Of a stretch of 64,000 nucleotides of DNA, positions 54,168-63,230 are shown piece by piece (position 1 is the stretch's first letter; every line of letters starts with the position of its first letter). The stretch spans positions 62,001-126,000 of the forward strand of contig NZ_JAZKUD010000002.1 of assembly GCF_036625275.1 (NCBI RefSeq), read 5' to 3'. The notes below the pieces were generated by a model. The model was not told where the DNA came from, did not search any database, and saw nothing but the letters and a program-made list of their open reading frames with translations. This DNA comes from Accumulibacter sp036625275 (GTDB lineage: Bacteria > Pseudomonadota > Gammaproteobacteria > Burkholderiales > Rhodocyclaceae). The position numbers and the translations under genes were made by a program.

Positions 54168-55641
54168 TATCCAGCGCTCGCTGTTTGGCGAGATTCTCGA
54201 CTGGATGTTGGCCCCGCTCCTTTTCGTGTGGCCGATCAGCATTGCGTTTACGCACTACTTCGCCAATAGTGTTGCCAGTTTCCCGTACGATCAGTCCTTG
54301 CGCGAACATGTGCTCGCCATATCGCGCCAGGTCAGCTTCATCGACGGGCAACCGCAACTGGCTTTACCGAGTCTGGCACAACTCTTCCTGCGCTCGGACG
54401 AGACCGATAACGTCTATTTTCACATGCTCGATCAAAATGGTCAGTTGATCGCCGGCGATCCGGAACTGCCTGTGCCAAAAATGGCGGGCATGCTCTCGAA
54501 GAATGAACATAGTGAAGTGCTTTTCCGCGATGACGAGTACCACGGACAGTCCCTGCGCATAGCCTACATGTCGCTGTTCGAAGCAGGAGCAGGAGCAGGA
54601 CTGGGCAACGGGCAAGGTGTCCTGATTGAAGTCGGTGAAACCACCGAGAAACGTTCTCAACTGGCGAACAAGATCATCGCCAGTGTCATCCTTCCACAGT
54701 TCGTGATCATTCCGCTCGCGGTAATCCTGGTTTGGTTCGGTCTGTCGCAGGGTTTGCGCCCACTGACGCGTTTGCGTGACCGGATTGCAGCCCGTCGTGA
54801 AGCCGATCTATCGCCGATTGCCCTGCGCCGTATCCCTGAAGAATTGCGCCCGCTGACCGAAGCATTCAATTCGATGTTGACAAGAATGCAACAAAACGTG
54901 ACTGCACAGCGCCGTTTCATCGCCGATGCTGCGCATCAGATGCGGACCCCGCTGACCGGCCTGAAGACGCAGGCGCAGTTGGCGATCCGCGAAACCGACC
55001 CAGCCGAACTGCGGCACGCCCTCAGGCAGATCCTGAACGGGGCTGACCGTGCCTCGCATCTGGTCGATCAACTACTGGCTCTGGCCCGTGCAGAGGCGAG
55101 CGAGCACTCGCAGCAGACGCTGGTGGCGCTCGACCTTGATCACTTGTTACGAGAGGTCGTGGAAAACTGGGTTGTGCTGGCGCTCGAAAAATGTATAGAC
55201 CTGGGTTATGAGCCTGCCGGGAGCGTGCTTATCCTGGGCAATGCCTTCCTCCTGCGTGAAATGATCAACAACCTGCTCGATAATGCTTTGCGCTATACCC
55301 CTCCTAGGGGACGGGTGACCGCGCGGGTGGTTGCGCAAGGTGATTTTGCCCTGCTTGAAATCGAGGATAGCGGGCCAGGGATTTCCGATGCCGAATCCCA
55401 GAGGGTTTTCGACCGCTTTTACCGTGTCGATGGCACCGATGGTGAGGGCAGTGGCCTGGGATTGGCCATCGTTCGCGAGATTGCAGAGGTCCATCAGGCT
55501 GCAGCCAGCCTGCGCCCGAACAACCGAGACATGGAAATTGGTGAGCCCAGCGGCTGTGTCGCCAGGATCGTCTTCCCGGTGTATGGCCCGCAGCGTTCCC
55601 AGTCCTTGGCACAGGAACCTGTTCAGACTGGTTTTGCCTGA
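54136..55641 (+). CDS. Sensor histidine kinase, TctE-like
   Basis: A 501-residue membrane sensor kinase. Two membrane segments (about residues 20-45 and 175-200) bracket a periplasmic domain of about 130 residues, then HAMP, HisKA with the phospho-His in FIADAAHQMRTPLTGLKTQ, and HATPase with NNLLDNALRYTPP, DSGPGI and GSGLGLAIV. The TTG at 54136 gives the family N-terminus (RSLFGEILDWMLAPLL follows); the frame is open further upstream inside the regulator gene. A short in-frame repeat encodes EAGAGAG before the second membrane segment. Confidence 0.9.
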   Translation: MRNLRKRENPDIQRSLFGEILDWMLAPLLFVWPISIAFTHYFANSVASFPYDQSLREHVLAISRQVSFIDGQPQLALPSLAQLFLRSDETDNVYFHMLDQNGQLIAGDPELPVPKMAGMLSKNEHSEVLFRDDEYHGQSLRIAYMSLFEAGAGAGLGNGQGVLIEVGETTEKRSQLANKIIASVILPQFVIIPLAVILVWFGLSQGLRPLTRLRDRIAARREADLSPIALRRIPEELRPLTEAFNSMLTRMQQNVTAQRRFIADAAHQMRTPLTGLKTQAQLAIRETDPAELRHALRQILNGADRASHLVDQLLALARAEASEHSQQTLVALDLDHLLREVVENWVVLALEKCIDLGYEPAGSVLILGNAFLLREMINNLLDNALRYTPPRGRVTARVVAQGDFALLEIEDSGPGISDAESQRVFDRFYRVDGTDGEGSGLGLAIVREIAEVHQAAASLRPNNRDMEIGEPSGCVARIVFPVYGPQRSQSLAQEPVQTGFA

Positions 55642-55706
55642 TTGCCGATCGAGCATCCAACGCTCACCTGCACCAGTGGACCCGTTGCCTCCCGTGCGGG
55701 AAGCCG

Positions 55707-56618
55707 TCAGACCAGCTTTCGCAGTTGGGTGGGGGCAACTTCGACCATGAAATCCCAGAATGCGGCCAATGCGGGGGTCAGGTGTTTGCTCTTGTGGCGA
55801 ACGATATGCCAGCGACGCATCACGGGTGTTCCTTCGACCCTGAGGATGCTCAGGCGTTCGGCTTTCAGTTCGAGGCCGAGTGTGTGCTGGGAAATGAAAC
55901 TGATGCCAAGACCCGCCACCACTGCCTGCTTGATCGCTTCGTTGCTACCCATTTCCATGCCGATGCGCGGCTTGACCGAACGTTCGAGAAAGAATTCCTC
56001 CATTGCCGATCGTGTGCCCGATCCCGATTCGCGGACGATCAGCATTTCGTCCGCAAGGTCCTCGACAGCTACGTTGGGCAGCCGGCTCAAGGGATGTGCG
56101 GTGCTGGCAATGATCACCAGCGGATGCGGTGCAAAGGCCACCGCTACAGCGTCGAGTTCGGCCGGCGGACGGCCCATGATGGCCAGGTCGACCTCGTTGC
56201 CGGCGAGCAGACGACTGACGGTATCCCGGTTATCGATCAGCATCCGGATACGCACGTCGGCCTGCGTCTTGCGAAACTCGGCCAGCAGCCCGGGTGCGAA
56301 ATATTCAGCCGTGCTGGCCACGGCGACGGCAATGCGTCCGCCCTTCAATCCTTTCAGAGCGAGCAGCGCTTCATCCGCCTCCTTCAGCGACTGCAGGATC
56401 TGGCGCGTATGGCTGAGGAGAATTTCGCCAGCTTCGGTCAGAAAGACGCGTTTGCCAATCCGTTCGAATAACAGGGTGCCGCTGACTTCCTCGAGCTGTT
56501 TGATCTGCAGTGAGATGGCAGCATGCGTCAGGTGCAGCTTTTCCGCTGCACGCGCAAACGACAGATGGCTGGCGGCGACCGAAAAGATCTGGAGTTGGCG
56601 GATGGTGGCGTTTCTCAT
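55707..56618 (-). CDS. cbbR: LysR-type regulator of carbon fixation, CbbR
   Basis: A 303-residue LysR regulator. The N-terminal winged helix is ATIRQLQIFSVAASHLSFAR followed by AAEKLHLTHAAISLQIKQLE. The effector domain contains RIAVAVASTAEYFAPGLLAEF, typical of CbbR, which responds to Calvin-cycle metabolites. It is divergent from fbp-prkB-tkt with 116 bases between, the standard CbbR-target layout. Confidence 0.93.
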   Translation of the reverse strand: MRNATIRQLQIFSVAASHLSFARAAEKLHLTHAAISLQIKQLEEVSGTLLFERIGKRVFLTEAGEILLSHTRQILQSLKEADEALLALKGLKGGRIAVAVASTAEYFAPGLLAEFRKTQADVRIRMLIDNRDTVSRLLAGNEVDLAIMGRPPAELDAVAVAFAPHPLVIIASTAHPLSRLPNVAVEDLADEMLIVRESGSGTRSAMEEFFLERSVKPRIGMEMGSNEAIKQAVVAGLGISFISQHTLGLELKAERLSILRVEGTPVMRRWHIVRHKSKHLTPALAAFWDFMVEVAPTQLRKLV

Positions 56619-56630
56619 CGATAAGGTTGT

Positions 56631-56658
56631 GTTAAATTAAATGAACAATACGTTTAAC
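56631..56658. promoter_or_regulatory. Candidate CbbR operator
   Basis: GTTAAA and TTTAAC form an inverted pair 28 bases across in an AT-rich stretch of the cbbR-fbp gap, fitting the T-N11-A style LysR-type sites. A possible -10 (TAGAAT, 56681-56686) for fbp lies downstream of it. Confidence 0.45.
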
Positions 56659-56734
56659 TAGCGTTTTTGTATCAGACCGCTAGAATCCGGGCAATCCCTG
56701 GATCGACAAGATTTCAATCGCTTGGAGTATCACC

Positions 56735-57817
56735 ATGCTATGCGGACGCACCAACGTTAACAAATTCCTGATCGAGGAACAGCGCCGGAATCCAGCGCTT
56801 TTCGGCGATTTTTCGATGCTCATCAGCGACGTCGTGCGCTCGTGCAAGGCCATTGCACAGGGAGTTTCGCGGGGCTCACTGGCCGGTGTGCTGGGTGATG
56901 AAGGTCGTGAGAACGTTCAAGGCGAGGCCCAGAAAAAACTTGACGTGCTGGCCAACCAGGCGTTCATTCACCACTGTGAATGGGGTGGCCATCTGGCTGC
57001 GATGGCGTCGGAAGAAATGGAAGACATCCATCGGATTCCATCCGAGCATCCTCGTGGCAAGTATCTGCTGGTCTTCGACCCGCTCGATGGATCGTCGAAC
57101 ATTGACGTCAACCTGTCGGTGGGCAGCATTTTTTCAGTCCTGCGCTGCCCCGAGAATTGTAATGCCGACGCACTGACTGCAGCCGATTTTCTACAGCCCG
57201 GCAGCCGCCAGGTCGCCGCTGGCTACGCACTTTACGGTCCATCGACGATGTTGGTGCTCACCGTTGGCAGTGGTGTATATGGGTTCACGCTCGATCGTAA
57301 CATCGGCGAGTTCCTGCTGACACACCCGCATCTCGTGATTTCACCGGAAACCCGCGAGTTTGCGATCAATGCTTCCAACGAGCGTTTCTGGGAGCCGCCG
57401 GTGCAGCGCTACGTCAGCGAGTGTCTGGCAGGCAAGACCGGCATTCGCGGCAAGGACTTCAACATGCGCTGGGTAGCTTCGATGGTCGCCGAGGTCCATC
57501 GGATTCTGATGCGCGGCGGCGTTTTCTTGTACCCGCGCGATAGCAAGGACATCTCCAGACCGGGGCGACTGCGCCTGATGTACGAGGCCAGTCCGATGGC
57601 AATGATCGTTGGTCAGGCCGGTGGCCTGGCATCAACCGGCAAGGAACGTATTCTCGATGTGCAGCCAACCAGCCTGCACCAGCGGGTGCCGGTCATTCTG
57701 GGTTCGCGCGACGAGGTAGAGCGTATCGAACGCTACCACCGCGAACATGAAACCGGTGAAGACCAGCCGTACAAATCGCCCCTCTTTTCGACGCGAACCC
57801 TGTTCAGGGATGACTGA
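56735..57817 (+). CDS. fbp: Fructose-1,6-bisphosphatase class 1
   Basis: Fbp, 360 residues, hydrolyses fructose-1,6-bisphosphate in gluconeogenesis and in the Calvin cycle. The metal and substrate site FDPLDGSSNIDVNLSVGSIF (from about residue 113), the ASEEMED acidic segment, and the C-terminal GGVFLYPRDSK and YEASPMAMIVGQAGGLAS are all intact. The start follows GGAG ten bases upstream. prkB follows 50 bases later, so it belongs to a carbon-fixation operon under CbbR. Confidence 0.96.
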   Translation: MLCGRTNVNKFLIEEQRRNPALFGDFSMLISDVVRSCKAIAQGVSRGSLAGVLGDEGRENVQGEAQKKLDVLANQAFIHHCEWGGHLAAMASEEMEDIHRIPSEHPRGKYLLVFDPLDGSSNIDVNLSVGSIFSVLRCPENCNADALTAADFLQPGSRQVAAGYALYGPSTMLVLTVGSGVYGFTLDRNIGEFLLTHPHLVISPETREFAINASNERFWEPPVQRYVSECLAGKTGIRGKDFNMRWVASMVAEVHRILMRGGVFLYPRDSKDISRPGRLRLMYEASPMAMIVGQAGGLASTGKERILDVQPTSLHQRVPVILGSRDEVERIERYHREHETGEDQPYKSPLFSTRTLFRDD

Positions 57818-57867
57818 GCAGCGCCGCGAACCGGAAAAACACCCTTTACGCAACGGAGCCACATCTC

Positions 57868-58743
57868 ATGTCGATCAAAAATCCAGTCATCGCAATCACC
57901 GGTTCTTCGGGCGCCGGCACGACTTCGGTCACGCGCGCGTTCCAACACATCTTTCGGCGCGAGAAGCTCAACGCTGCGATCATCGAGGGGGACAGTTTTC
58001 ACCGTTACGACCGAGAGGCGATGCGCGCAACGATGGCTGAGAGAAGCCTCACCGGCGACAACCATTTCAGCCATTTCGGACCCGAGGCCAATCTGTTGGC
58101 CGAACTTGAAGGACTGTTTCGCGAATACGGCGAGTGTGGCCGCGGCAAGAGTCGCCACTACGTTCACGACGATGCCGAGGCCAAGCTTTATGGCTCGCCA
58201 CCAGGAACCTTCACCGAATGGAGCGATCTGCCGGCGGGCACCGATCTGCTCTTCTATGAAGGCCTGCACGGTGCTGCCCAGACCGATGCCATCGATATCA
58301 GTCGCCATGTGGACCTCTGTGTTGGTGTCGTGCCGATCATCAATCTCGAATGGATTCAGAAACTGCATCGTGACAAGGCGCAGCGTGGTTACTCAACCGA
58401 GGCGGTGATGGATACCATCCTGCGGCGGATGCCTGACTACATCCATTACATCTGCCCGCAATTCTCCAGGACACACGTCAATTTCCAGCGCGTGCCAACG
58501 GTGGATACTTCGAATCCCTTCATCGCCCAGGATATTCCGTCGCAGGACGAAAGCATGCTGGTGATCCGTTTCGCCAATCCCAAGGGGATCGACTTTGCCT
58601 ATCTGCTGAGCATGCTGCACGACTCGTTCATGTCGCGGCCGAACATCATCGTCTGTCCCGGTGGCAAGATGGGTCTGGCGATGCAGATCATCTTCACGCC
58701 CATGATCATGCAGTTGATGGACAAGAAGCGTCGTTCACGCTGA
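57868..58743 (+). CDS. prkB: Phosphoribulokinase
   Basis: Phosphoribulokinase of the proteobacterial type, 291 residues, makes ribulose-1,5-bisphosphate from ribulose-5-phosphate and ATP; an enzyme specific to the Calvin cycle. P-loop GSSGAGTTS is at residues 12-20; EGDSFHRYDREAM and FYEGLHGA hold the catalytic acidic residues and sugar-phosphate site. Rubisco is not in the window, so it must be encoded elsewhere if the cycle is complete. Confidence 0.96.
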   Translation: MSIKNPVIAITGSSGAGTTSVTRAFQHIFRREKLNAAIIEGDSFHRYDREAMRATMAERSLTGDNHFSHFGPEANLLAELEGLFREYGECGRGKSRHYVHDDAEAKLYGSPPGTFTEWSDLPAGTDLLFYEGLHGAAQTDAIDISRHVDLCVGVVPIINLEWIQKLHRDKAQRGYSTEAVMDTILRRMPDYIHYICPQFSRTHVNFQRVPTVDTSNPFIAQDIPSQDESMLVIRFANPKGIDFAYLLSMLHDSFMSRPNIIVCPGGKMGLAMQIIFTPMIMQLMDKKRRSR

Positions 58744-58781
58744 ACGCAGCGGCAAGCCGTGTTGCCCCCTTGTGTTGACCA

Positions 58782-58902
58782 AACGGTCATGACTTTTCCA
58801 GGCACCCCCGATCATGAAAGTCATGAACGTTCCCCTCCCCCCGGCCCCTCCCCCGCGAGGGGGGGGGAGGGGAGATTCGTGAGTCGCTGACGCGACTTTC
58901 AC
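58782..58902. repeat. Two-hairpin dispersed repeat, copy 3
   Basis: The same two modules as copy 1: AACGGTCATGACTTT to AAAGTCATGAACGTT (58782-58831), a C/G-rich spacer with CCCTCCCCC and its complement GGGGGAGGG, then GAGATTCGTGAGTCG and CTGACGCGACTTTCAC (58872-58902). It lies between prkB and tkt, ending 22 bases before the tkt ribosome binding site, so it would be part of the operon mRNA. Confidence 0.85.
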
Positions 58903-58933
58903 AGTAACCTAGCCCCGATGAAAGGAGACTGTC

Positions 58934-60952
58934 TTGCCCACCGAATCCCGCAAATTCCGCCGCCGCTGCGCCAATGCGCTGCGCTTTCTTGCCATTGACG
59001 CCGTTCAGGCAGCCAATTCCGGCCACCCTGGAATGCCGATGGGCATGGCAGACATCGCTGAGGTCCTCTGGCGCCACCATCTCAAACACAACCCGGCCAA
59101 TCACCGATGGCATGACCGCGACCGCTTCGTGCTGTCGAACGGGCATGGGTCGATGCTGATCTACGCCTTGCTGCACCTCAGCGGTTACGATTTGCCGATC
59201 GACGAATTGAAGCGCTTCCGGCAACTTCATTCCAAAACCCCTGGGCACCCCGAATTCGGCATCACCCCCGGCATTGAAACGACTACTGGCCCCCTTGGCC
59301 AGGGCCTTGCCAACGCAGTCGGCATGGCCCTGGCGGAAAGGCTGCTGGCCGAGACCTTCAACCGTGACGGGCATCGAATCGTCGACCACTATACCTATGC
59401 CTTCATCGGGGATGGCTGTCTGATGGAAGGCATTTCGCACGAGGCCTGTTCGCTGGCTGGGCGACTGTCCTTGTCCAAGCTGATCGTTTTTTACGATGAC
59501 AACGATATTTCGATCGATGGCCATGTACAGCCCTGGTTTGCCGATGACACGGCAAAACGCTTCGAAGCCTACGGCTGGCGGGTGGTCTCCCACTGCGATG
59601 GCCATGATCCCGATTCGATCGAGGCTGCAATCCGTATCGCCAGGACCGCAACCGGGCGGCCGACGCTGATCTGCTGCAAGACGATGATCGGTTTCGGTTC
59701 GCCGAACAAGAGTGGCACACACGATGTGCACGGTGCCCCTCTCGGTGCCGCTGAGATCGCCAATACCCGTCGCCAGCTTGAATGGCCTTTCGCCGCTTTC
59801 GAAGTGCCCGCCGACGTGCGCGCCGGCTGGAATGCAAGGGCCAGAGGAGAAGCCGCGGAATATGCCTGGGAAGCGAACTTCGCCGCCTATCGTGCCGCCT
59901 ATCCCGAACTGGCCGCCGAATTCGAACGCCGGATGCGTGGGGAACTACCCGCTGATTGGCCGGATCATGTCGCCTCGCTGCTTGCCCAATGGGCGACCCG
60001 GACCCCTGCGGTTGCCACGCGCAAGGCCTCGCAGAACGTCATCGAAGCGATTGCCCCGCTGCTGCCCGAACTGCTGGGGGGGTCGGCCGACCTGACCGGA
60101 TCAAACCTGACCAACTGGAGCGGCACCCGGCCGGCGAACCGGGAGGCTGGTGGCAACTACATCAACTACGGGGTGCGCGAATTCGGCATGACCGCGATTG
60201 CCAATGGCGTCGCTCTGCATGGCGGCTTCATTCCCTATACGGCAACCTTTCTGGTGTTCTCGGATTATGCGCGCAACGCGATCCGTCTGTCGGCACTGAT
60301 GAAGCTACGGCAGCTGATGGTCTACACGCATGATTCGATCGGCCTTGGCGAAGATGGCCCAACGCACCAGCCGATCGAGCATGCGGCCTCCTTGCGGCTG
60401 ATTCCGGGCCTCGACGTCTGGCGCCCGGCTGATGCCATCGAGACTGCGGTGGCCTGGACAGCGGCACTTGAGCGAAACGATGGTCCCTCATGCTTCCTGT
60501 TGTCGAGGCAGAACCTGCCGGCACTGCCGCGCAGTGCCGAGCAGATGGCCAGTATCCGGCTGGGTGGCTACGTCCTGCGCGAGGCCGAAGGCGGAACGCC
60601 AAGTGTCGTGCTGATCGGAACCGGCTCGGAACTCGGCCTCGCCCTGGACGCTCAGGCCATTCTCGCCCGGGAAGGAATCGCTGCACGCGTTGTCGCCATG
60701 CCCTGTACCCAACGCTTCGATCTGCAGCCCCTGGCTTACCGCCAAGAGGTGCTGCCGCGATCGCTGCCGATGCTTGCGGTAGAGGCCGGACACCCCGATC
60801 TGTGGTGGAAATACGTTGGGCCAAACGGAGCCGTGATCGGTATTGATCGCTTTGGTGAATCGGCGCCCGCTGCCGAGCTTTACGAATACTTCGGAATCAA
60901 CGTCGCGAGCATTGTCACGCAGGCGCGCCGTCTGGTCGCACAGGAACCTTGA
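58934..60952 (+). CDS. tkt: Transketolase
   Basis: Tkt, 672 residues, thiamine-diphosphate enzyme that moves two-carbon units in the Calvin and pentose-phosphate cycles. Seen: AANSGHPGMPMGMADIAEVL, the ThDP motif GDGCLMEGISHEACSLAG (around residue 158), GSADLTGSNLTNW, and VYTHDSIGLGEDGPTHQPIE. The start is TTG at 58934 with AAGGAG six bases upstream; no ATG fits. It is third in the cbb-type operon and convergent with murA. Confidence 0.97.
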   Translation: MPTESRKFRRRCANALRFLAIDAVQAANSGHPGMPMGMADIAEVLWRHHLKHNPANHRWHDRDRFVLSNGHGSMLIYALLHLSGYDLPIDELKRFRQLHSKTPGHPEFGITPGIETTTGPLGQGLANAVGMALAERLLAETFNRDGHRIVDHYTYAFIGDGCLMEGISHEACSLAGRLSLSKLIVFYDDNDISIDGHVQPWFADDTAKRFEAYGWRVVSHCDGHDPDSIEAAIRIARTATGRPTLICCKTMIGFGSPNKSGTHDVHGAPLGAAEIANTRRQLEWPFAAFEVPADVRAGWNARARGEAAEYAWEANFAAYRAAYPELAAEFERRMRGELPADWPDHVASLLAQWATRTPAVATRKASQNVIEAIAPLLPELLGGSADLTGSNLTNWSGTRPANREAGGNYINYGVREFGMTAIANGVALHGGFIPYTATFLVFSDYARNAIRLSALMKLRQLMVYTHDSIGLGEDGPTHQPIEHAASLRLIPGLDVWRPADAIETAVAWTAALERNDGPSCFLLSRQNLPALPRSAEQMASIRLGGYVLREAEGGTPSVVLIGTGSELGLALDAQAILAREGIAARVVAMPCTQRFDLQPLAYRQEVLPRSLPMLAVEAGHPDLWWKYVGPNGAVIGIDRFGESAPAAELYEYFGINVASIVTQARRLVAQEP

Positions 60953-60973
60953 GCGGGGTGGCAATCTGCAGTT

Positions 60974-62242
60974 TCAGCGAAGCCGCCTGACCTGCGCTCC
61001 AAGTTGCCCGAGTTTCTCCTCCATGCGTTCGTAGCCCCTGTCGAGATGGTAGATACGCTCGATCAGGGTTTCGCCCTGCGCAATCAGACCGGCAATGACC
61101 AGGCTGGCTGATGCGCGCAGGTCGGTAGCCATCACTGTTGCACCTTCGAGACGCTCGACGCCGGTGACCATCGCATTGCTGGCGTCGATCTTGATGTCTG
61201 CCCCCAGGCGAATCAGTTCGACAGCGTGCATGAAGCGATTCTCGAAGATTGTTTCGCGGATCACTGCCGACCCCTCGGCGACACAGTTGATGGCCATGAA
61301 TTGCGCCTGCATGTCGGTCGGGAACGCAGGATAGGGCGAGGTGCGAATGCTCACTGCCTTGAGCCGTCGCGGTGCCTTGAGCGTGATCGCTGCACGCTCG
61401 GCAGTGATGTCGCAACCGGCGTCGAGCAACTTGTCGACCACCGCATCGAGGCACGCGGCCGAGGTTCCGGTCAGACGAATGCTGCCACCGGTTGCAGCGG
61501 CGGCACAGAGATAGGTACCGGTTTCAATGCGATCGGCCATGATCGAATGCGATGCGCCGTGCAGGCGTGCGACGCCGCGGATACGAATCTTGTCGGAACC
61601 GGCACCGGAAATCTGCGCACCCATTGAAATCAGACAGTTGGCCAGATCGACGACCTCGGGCTCACGTGCGGCATTCTCGATGATCGTTTCGCCTTCGGCG
61701 AGGACCGCAGCCATCATCAGGTTTTCGGTTCCGGTGACGGTGACCATGTCGGTCACGATATGCGCTCCCCTGAGGCCTCCAGCACCGACCCTGGCATGAA
61801 TGTAACCGTGCTCGACATGGATCCTCGCACCCATCGCCTGCAGGCCTTTGATGTGTTGTTCGACCGGCCGGGCACCGATCGCACAGCCTCCCGGTAACGA
61901 TACCCTGGCTTCGCCATGACGCGCCAGCAAGGGGCCGAGTACCAGGATCGAGGCACGCATGGTTTTGACCATGTCGTAGGGGGCAAGCGGGTTGTTGAGG
62001 CCGAGGCTGTTCAATAGCACACCATCGACACCTTCACGAGTGATCGCGACGCCCATTTGCTCGATCAGGCGGAGCATCGTCGAGATGTCCTTGAGCCGCG
62101 GCACGTTGCTCAGATATAGCGTCTCGGGGGCGAGCAAACTGGCGCAGAGGATCGGCAGCGCAGCATTCTTGGCACCGGAAATGGCGATCTCGCCGGAGAG
62201 CGGCAGCCCCCCCTGGATCAGCAACTTATCCACTCGTTGCAC
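60974..62242 (-). CDS. murA: UDP-N-acetylglucosamine 1-carboxyvinyltransferase
   Basis: MurA, 422 residues, first committed step of peptidoglycan synthesis; target of fosfomycin. The catalytic Cys120 is in SLPGGCAIGARPVEQHIKG, so the drug-sensitive cysteine form is present. The N-terminal ISGAKNAALPILCASLL is intact. The start is GTG at 62242, overlapping the end of the bolA-like gene by 17 bases. The order ABC transporter-bolA-murA is conserved in betaproteobacteria. Confidence 0.97.
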   Translation of the reverse strand: MQRVDKLLIQGGLPLSGEIAISGAKNAALPILCASLLAPETLYLSNVPRLKDISTMLRLIEQMGVAITREGVDGVLLNSLGLNNPLAPYDMVKTMRASILVLGPLLARHGEARVSLPGGCAIGARPVEQHIKGLQAMGARIHVEHGYIHARVGAGGLRGAHIVTDMVTVTGTENLMMAAVLAEGETIIENAAREPEVVDLANCLISMGAQISGAGSDKIRIRGVARLHGASHSIMADRIETGTYLCAAAATGGSIRLTGTSAACLDAVVDKLLDAGCDITAERAAITLKAPRRLKAVSIRTSPYPAFPTDMQAQFMAINCVAEGSAVIRETIFENRFMHAVELIRLGADIKIDASNAMVTGVERLEGATVMATDLRASASLVIAGLIAQGETLIERIYHLDRGYERMEEKLGQLGAQVRRLR

Positions 62243-62471
62243 TCCACTCTTCAGGGGTCTGGGTTTTCATCGACAGGGCGTGCAAGTCACCGCTGTCAAA
62301 ATGTAGCCGCAATACCTCGTTGACGCGCTGCTGCCGCTGTACGCGATTCCTGCCAGAGAACTCGGCACTGACGATCAGCGCCTCGAAGTGATGGCCATCC
62401 CCCACTACTTGCAGATGCTCGCAGGGCAGGCCTTCGGCGATGATTTTCTGGAGTTGTTCAGGGTGCATCAT
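62226..62471 (-). CDS. BolA/IbaG-family protein
   Basis: An 81-residue BolA-like protein. The core HLQVVGDGHHFEALIVSAEF and RVNEVLRLHF is family-typical; the protein is of the short IbaG/YrbA group next to murA. These proteins bind monothiol glutaredoxins and iron-sulfur clusters. Two successive ATGs are possible starts. It overlaps murA by 17 bases and follows the permease by 3. Confidence 0.88.
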   Translation of the reverse strand: MMHPEQLQKIIAEGLPCEHLQVVGDGHHFEALIVSAEFSGRNRVQRQQRVNEVLRLHFDSGDLHALSMKTQTPEEWSATSG

Positions 62472-62474
62472 GAT

Positions 62475-63230
62475 TCAGGACCTCAGTTTGTAACCACTCC
62501 GGAGGAGTGCCAGGGTCGCTGCCGACACCAGCAGGAAGCTCGTGCCAACGACCGCCAGACTGTTTTCCGGCGGTACGTCCGAGATCCCGAAAAACCCGAA
62601 GCGAAAGCCATCGATCATATAGAAGACGGGATTGAAACGCGATACCTGCTGCCAGAATCCGGGCAGCGAATGCAGGGAATAGAAAACGCCGGAAAGCATC
62701 GTCAGTGGCATGATCAGAAAATTCTGAAAGCCCGCCAATTGGTCGAACTTGTCGGCCCAGATACCAGCGATCATGCCCAACGCCCCCATCGTTCCACCAC
62801 CGAGAACGAGGAATAGCAGAATCCACTGTGGTGCCACAATGGCCGGTACGGCAAACCAGATCGTTACCAGCAGTACGCCCAGGGCGACCATCAAACCGCG
62901 CAGTACCGCCGCGACGACATAGGCAAGAAAGAACTCGACGTAGGAGATCGGCGGCAAGAGAACGAAAATCACACTGCCCGTCACCTTTGACTGGATCAGA
63001 CTCGAAGAACTGTTGGCAAAGGCGTTCTGCAGCGCCGACATCATTACCAGGCCGGGAATCAGAAAGCTGGTGTAGGCGACGCCATGTACCTGCACTTGAG
63101 CTTCGAGTACATGCGAAAAGATCATCAGATAGAGGACTGCCGTCAGCACCGGAGCAGCGATGGTCTGAAAGTTCACCTTCCAGAAGCGCAGCACCTCCTT
63201 GTAGAGCAGGGTTTGGAAACCAGATATCAT
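62475..63230 (-). CDS. ABC-2 type transporter permease
   Basis: A 251-residue integral membrane protein with about six hydrophobic segments and the ABC-2 signature around GLMVALGVLLVTIWF and FQNFLIMPLTMLSGVFYSLH. It overlaps its ATPase gene by four bases. YadH-like transporters of this kind, next to bolA-murA, may be drug or lipid exporters; the substrate is unknown. Confidence 0.9.
   Translation of the reverse strand: MISGFQTLLYKEVLRFWKVNFQTIAAPVLTAVLYLMIFSHVLEAQVQVHGVAYTSFLIPGLVMMSALQNAFANSSSSLIQSKVTGSVIFVLLPPISYVEFFLAYVVAAVLRGLMVALGVLLVTIWFAVPAIVAPQWILLFLVLGGGTMGALGMIAGIWADKFDQLAGFQNFLIMPLTMLSGVFYSLHSLPGFWQQVSRFNPVFYMIDGFRFGFFGISDVPPENSLAVVGTSFLLVSAATLALLRSGYKLRS

Noticed and set aside
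54584..54604. Triplicate GCAGGA hexamer in the sensor kinase gene as a phase-variation tract
   Set aside because: Three in-frame copies are too few and changes would not shift the frame.
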